Source: Candidatus Methanoperedens sp.
GTDB lineage: Archaea; Halobacteriota; Methanosarcinia; Methanosarcinales; Methanoperedenaceae
NCBI GenBank assembly: GCA_028679855.1
Contig: JAJRAP010000099.1
Location: 1-8,946 of the forward strand
Length of the DNA stretch: 8,946 nucleotides
Direction of reading: 5' to 3'
The notes beneath the pieces were generated by a model that ran no database searches, was not told the origin of the DNA, and saw nothing but the letters and a program-made list of their open reading frames with translations. The translations under genes and the position numbers were made by a program. Below are positions 6,309-8,946 of the stretch, one piece after another (position 1 is the stretch's first letter; every line of letters starts with the position of its first letter).

Positions 6309-6503
6309 CTGTTCAACCTCTTCTTCAGTTGCTTCGATCTCTTCATCTGTTGTTTCAATTTCTTCTTCGGTTGTCTCGATTTCTTCTTCCTCTTCTTCTA
6401 TTTTCTCTTCGAAGTCTTTATCTTCTTTCTTAAATGTTCTTGGTTTTCCTTCGCCTTTTACAAGCTTTCTTCTACCTGTGGCTTTCTTTCTCTTGATTCT
6501 AAT
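6309..6503 (-). other. in-frame upstream extension of csl4 with no canonical start
   Basis: The csl4 frame continues upstream without a stop until TAG at 6525-6527, yet contains no in-frame ATG, GTG or TTG before 6308. Translated, it starts basic (RIKRKKATGRRKLVKGEGK) and turns strongly acidic (many Glu, with Thr and Ile). GAGGG at 6510-6514, overlapping the METTL5-like stop codon, is six bases before an ATT at 6501-6503. That spacing is ideal for a start there and would make a 261-residue Csl4. Other explanations are an ATG read wrongly as ATT, a recent loss of the start codon, or an untranslated leader. Confidence 0.55.
6318..6380 (-). repeat. three 21-bp units encoding acidic heptads
   Basis: In the csl4 frame the stretch reads IETTEEE, IETTDEE, IEATEEE, followed by a partial VEQV unit. 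The units differ mainly at third codon positions (ATC/ATT, GAG/GAA, ACC/ACA/ACT), which keeps the protein pattern while the DNA drifts. This is the pattern expected of translated sequence. Confidence 0.65.
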
Positions 6504-6513
6504 AATAATCCCT

Positions 6514-7104
6514 CTATCTTTTCTCTATTCTATATATTTCTACTTTTATGACCTGTACTTCTTTCGTATGGAATCTGAATGTCCTTTTTATGGGAAAATC
6601 GATCATTCGATAATCCGTTATGACTGCCGGACTTATGAATTTTTTTATGAATTCCATACTGCCGGCGTTATGTATGGAATAAACCACGCTGCTTAATTCG
6701 AGGGCTTTCCTCAAAAAAGGGCGGTCGCTTCCTTTCACCTGGGCGCCAAACGGGGGATTCATCACGACTGTATGCGCTTTTCCGTGCACATCATTTATGC
6801 TGCAGCACTCGAACTCGACCTTGGCGCCGAGTTTTTCTGCGTTTGCCCGTGCAATCTCAAGTGCGTAACTATCATCATCAAAACCTATAACCTTTTCTGC
6901 TCCCAGAAGCTTTGCCCCGATAGCCAGGATACCCCCGCCGCACCCCAGGTCATAGACCGTGTCAGTTATGTCCCCTCTCATGAAAGCAAAATGCAATAGT
7001 TCTGCAGCCACCGTGGCAGGAGTTGAGTACTGCTCTTTCAGGGGGTCAGGAATCCGAAAGCCAGAGAGTTTCTCAAGCATCATCTCAAGATGTCTTTGTC
7101 TCAT
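6514..7104 (-). CDS. METTL5-like N6-adenine RNA methyltransferase
   Basis: An archaeal homologue of the METTL5-type class I methyltransferases (COG2263 type). The eukaryotic relative makes N6-methyladenosine in small-subunit rRNA. At 196 residues it matches the family. Motifs are the N-terminal family mark EQYSTP (24-29), SAM-binding DLGCGGG (52-58), a GFDDD acidic strand end (74-78) and the catalytic NPPFGAQ (116-122), followed by GSDRPFL. NPPF is the signature of amino-group methylation on adenine. The family and reaction are well supported. The substrate (16S rRNA adenine) is inferred from the eukaryotic enzyme. The ATG at 7104 overlaps the stop of the preceding methyltransferase by four bases (ATGA), so translation is coupled. 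The N-terminal sequence from this Met matches the expected family start (a basic helix, then LSGF, then EQYSTP). Confidence 0.9.
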   Translation of the reverse strand: MRQRHLEMMLEKLSGFRIPDPLKEQYSTPATVAAELLHFAFMRGDITDTVYDLGCGGGILAIGAKLLGAEKVIGFDDDSYALEIARANAEKLGAKVEFECCSINDVHGKAHTVVMNPPFGAQVKGSDRPFLRKALELSSVVYSIHNAGSMEFIKKFISPAVITDYRMIDFPIKRTFRFHTKEVQVIKVEIYRIEKR

Positions 7105-7751
7105 ATCTTTTTTGCTGTGAAATGAAGAGCTGGGAGCATGGCTTCTCCATATTCTTTGACCTGTTCAAAGTACTGTTTTGCAAGTGTCTTGATTCCTGCG
7201 ACACCTTCTTTCTGTTCCTTTTTCACAAGATTGCCAAGCAGCATAAGGTGCGACCGTACGAAATCCCGGGGTATTAATATATCGCGTTTTATTGTCTCGA
7301 CCGTGATGTCGCCAAAACCAGAGTCCGAAAGCTCCCCGCTGATGTCCGTGAACTCATGGGTATATATAGCTCCACTGGCTTTCAGAAGCTCATTGAAGAA
7401 CAGGCTTGAGCGCTGTGCTTCATTCTGCGGTGCCCACAGTTGTACCATGAACGAGAAATTTGAGTCTTTCTTAAGCACCCTTGCAACTTCCTTGAATACA
7501 TAACCGAGCAGGTCGGAGGGTAATAGATCAAAGTAGTGGTACGATACCACGGCATCAAAGGCAGCATCCTTGAACGGGACAAGAGCGGGTTTCATGATGA
7601 CGGCATTTGATAATTGCTTTCTGGCTGTTATTCCTGATACTGCGCAAGGAAACTCCTCATAAAGCACACCTCCGAAATCAAGGATGTGGGTGTCGGGAGC
7701 AATACCTGAGCGTTTGATGAATTCCTGTCTATCTGCTGCTGCGTAAGGCAT
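7101..7751 (-). CDS. class I SAM-dependent methyltransferase-like protein
   Basis: This 216-residue protein resembles the Methyltransf_11 type. HILDFGG (22-28) stands where the SAM-binding loop should be. VPFKDAAFDAVVSYHYFDLL (58-77) corresponds to the motif around the fourth strand, and VFKEVARVLKKDSNFSFMV (85-103) to the following helix and strand. The first motif is degenerate: the usual GxGxG is reduced to FGGVLYEE, and the acidic residue that normally ends the second strand is not evident (VSGITARK). The C-terminal third (about 145-216) is helical and unassigned. It may be a weakly active or non-catalytic partner, or use an unusual SAM pocket. The gene starts 11 bases after the GTPase gene with an AGGT site and is coupled to the METTL5-like gene by an ATGA overlap. 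The operon suggests an RNA- or ribosome-related role, but no substrate can be named. Confidence 0.82.
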   Translation of the reverse strand: MPYAAADRQEFIKRSGIAPDTHILDFGGVLYEEFPCAVSGITARKQLSNAVIMKPALVPFKDAAFDAVVSYHYFDLLPSDLLGYVFKEVARVLKKDSNFSFMVQLWAPQNEAQRSSLFFNELLKASGAIYTHEFTDISGELSDSGFGDITVETIKRDILIPRDFVRSHLMLLGNLVKKEQKEGVAGIKTLAKQYFEQVKEYGEAMLPALHFTAKKI

Positions 7752-7762
7752 AAGAAACCTAA

Positions 7763-8935
7763 TTATTTCACGGCAACTATCTTCACGATATCCCCATTCT
7801 TTAGTTCATGCTTCTCCCCCAGCCTCATCTTAGTGCGCGCGTCTATAGCATAGAGAAATCCCTTGCCAATGTCGGTATGCACTATGAATGCCAGGTCTTT
7901 GGGCGTGCTTCCTTTCTTTATGAGGAAGGCATCTGGAAGGATCCTTCCTTTCTTGTCGCTGAATTTATTCTCGTCCTCAACTGGATATACCACAATAAGG
8001 TCAAGCAGGTTGAAAACCGTCTCATTGATGCATTTCTGTATACCAGTGCCCCCATATATCTTCATGAGGGCGCGAAGCCTGGAGAGGGCGTCTTTTTGCG
8101 CCGCAGAAAGGTTTGAAGACTCTGTAAAATCAGCATCTCCGGGTATGTACTTTATCGCCCCGCTCTTATCGGCAAGGCGCAGAGTTGCTTCAGCTGCTGA
8201 GCTCACTGGTATCGCGCCTTTTTTCTTGAGTTTCTCTATATTCTCCTGAGAAGCCATATCTATCTTATTTGCGGCAATAATGAGGGGTTTGCTTTGCGCC
8301 CTTAGCATGTCAGAAAGTTCAATTATCTGATCATCAGTCCATATATGGGGTTTGTCGCGTGGGAACTTCAGCCGGGAAAGTGCGGTTTTAACCTGAGTAT
8401 CAGTCACTCCTGCACCCTCAAGCTGTTCTGCGATGGTCTCCTCGATCTTAAGCCCCTCCGCGTTCACCTTGCGCGACAGCCTTTCCCAGTTGCGCTTCAA
8501 TATCCCGAATATCCACATCGTGATCTCATGATCCAGGAAGTTTATATCATCGAGAGGGTCATGCGAGCCCACAGGTACCGGAACGCCTTCGATATCGGTG
8601 CCGCCAGATGCATCTATCACATGAATTATCGCTTTTGCCTGTCTCAGATTATCAAGAAAAGCGTTCCCGAGACCGCGTCCTTTGTGCGCGTCGGGCACAA
8701 GTCCTGCCACGTCTATCAAGCCTATGGGTACGAACCGCACGCCGTCCCTGCACAATCCACAATTGAGTTTCAATTCCCTGCACGGGCAGGGTGTCCGTGC
8801 GTATGCTACGCCGTGATTGGCATCTATTGTCGTAAAAGGATAATTCGCTATCTCGACATTGGCAAGAGTGGCGGCTTTGAAGAAAGTGGATTTTCCACAA
8901 TTCGGCTTTCCGGCAAGTGCGATTGAAACGGTCAT
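7763..8935 (-). CDS. YchF/Obg-type GTPase with TGS domain
   Basis: An archaeal member of the YchF group in the Obg family of translation-associated P-loop GTPases, which associate with ribosomes or translation factors. At 390 residues it has the expected length. Motifs are the P-loop GKPNCGKST (9-17), PFTT (33-36, G2), DVAG (75-78, G3), NKID (223-226, G4) and an SSA segment (G5). A helical insertion follows G3, and a C-terminal TGS domain covers about 313-390. G4 is an intact NKxD. Bacterial YchF has an altered G4 and prefers ATP, so this protein should prefer GTP and a label of ATPase would mislead. A CPC-x6-CGLC cluster (Cys50, 52, 59, 62) in the loop before G3 could bind zinc. The gene is first in the visible minus-strand run. 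Its promoter is cut by the window edge, so further genes may lie upstream. Confidence 0.94.
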   Translation of the reverse strand: MTVSIALAGKPNCGKSTFFKAATLANVEIANYPFTTIDANHGVAYARTPCPCRELKLNCGLCRDGVRFVPIGLIDVAGLVPDAHKGRGLGNAFLDNLRQAKAIIHVIDASGGTDIEGVPVPVGSHDPLDDINFLDHEITMWIFGILKRNWERLSRKVNAEGLKIEETIAEQLEGAGVTDTQVKTALSRLKFPRDKPHIWTDDQIIELSDMLRAQSKPLIIAANKIDMASQENIEKLKKKGAIPVSSAAEATLRLADKSGAIKYIPGDADFTESSNLSAAQKDALSRLRALMKIYGGTGIQKCINETVFNLLDLIVVYPVEDENKFSDKKGRILPDAFLIKKGSTPKDLAFIVHTDIGKGFLYAIDARTKMRLGEKHELKNGDIVKIVAVK

Positions 8936-8946
8936 GCTCTTAATAA

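Noticed and set aside
8345..8926. 193-codon open frame on the plus strand
   Set aside because: It is antisense to the YchF-type GTPase, which shows all G motifs on the minus strand.

Overview
The window reads as a euryarchaeal chromosome segment, most likely from a methanogen or ANME relative in the Methanosarcinales/Methanomicrobia. The evidence is gene content: the archaea-only tRNA amidotransferase subunit GatD, a geranylgeranyl-reductase-type flavoprotein of archaeal lipid metabolism, a DUF2240 protein, the archaeal exosome cap protein Csl4, RNA polymerase subunit Rpo11/RpoL and a METTL5-like methyltransferase. TATA-like elements lie about 25-30 bases before starts that have no Shine-Dalgarno sequence. 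Placement below class level (for example Methanoperedens-like) is a guess from protein flavour, not shown by the sequence.

Layout, left to right. Bases 1-296 are mostly non-coding and very AT-rich. They hold a strong 18-bp inverted repeat (52-129), possibly the tail of a + strand gene cut by the window edge, and the terminator of the next gene. gatD (minus) and an aspartase/fumarase-superfamily lyase (plus) diverge from a promoter region of about 100 bp. The lyase converges on a minus-strand geranylgeranyl-reductase-family gene across a 164-bp spacer with several dyads. That gene diverges in turn from a plus-strand two-gene unit: an unrecognised 159-residue protein translationally coupled to a DUF2240 protein. 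The rest of the window (5431-8935) is a compact minus-strand gene run, transcribed in the order YchF-type GTPase, class I methyltransferase, METTL5-like methyltransferase, csl4, rpoL. Its rpoL end overlaps the DUF2240 gene tail-to-tail by 23 bp.

The minus-strand run is an information-processing operon. It joins a translation-associated GTPase, RNA/rRNA-type methyltransferases, the exosome cap (RNA decay) and RNA polymerase assembly. gatD also serves translation (Gln-tRNA formation). The lyase and the flavoprotein are metabolic genes (aspartate/fumarate and isoprenoid lipid).

I see no mobile element, CRISPR array, tRNA or rRNA, and no clearly new defence or biosynthetic system. The most unusual feature is csl4. 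Its reading frame continues about 65 codons upstream of the only canonical start (GTG at 6308), through a basic stretch and an acidic heptad-repeat stretch whose repeat units differ mostly by synonymous changes. The only well-placed initiation signal for that extension is a GAGGG Shine-Dalgarno 6 nt before an ATT codon.
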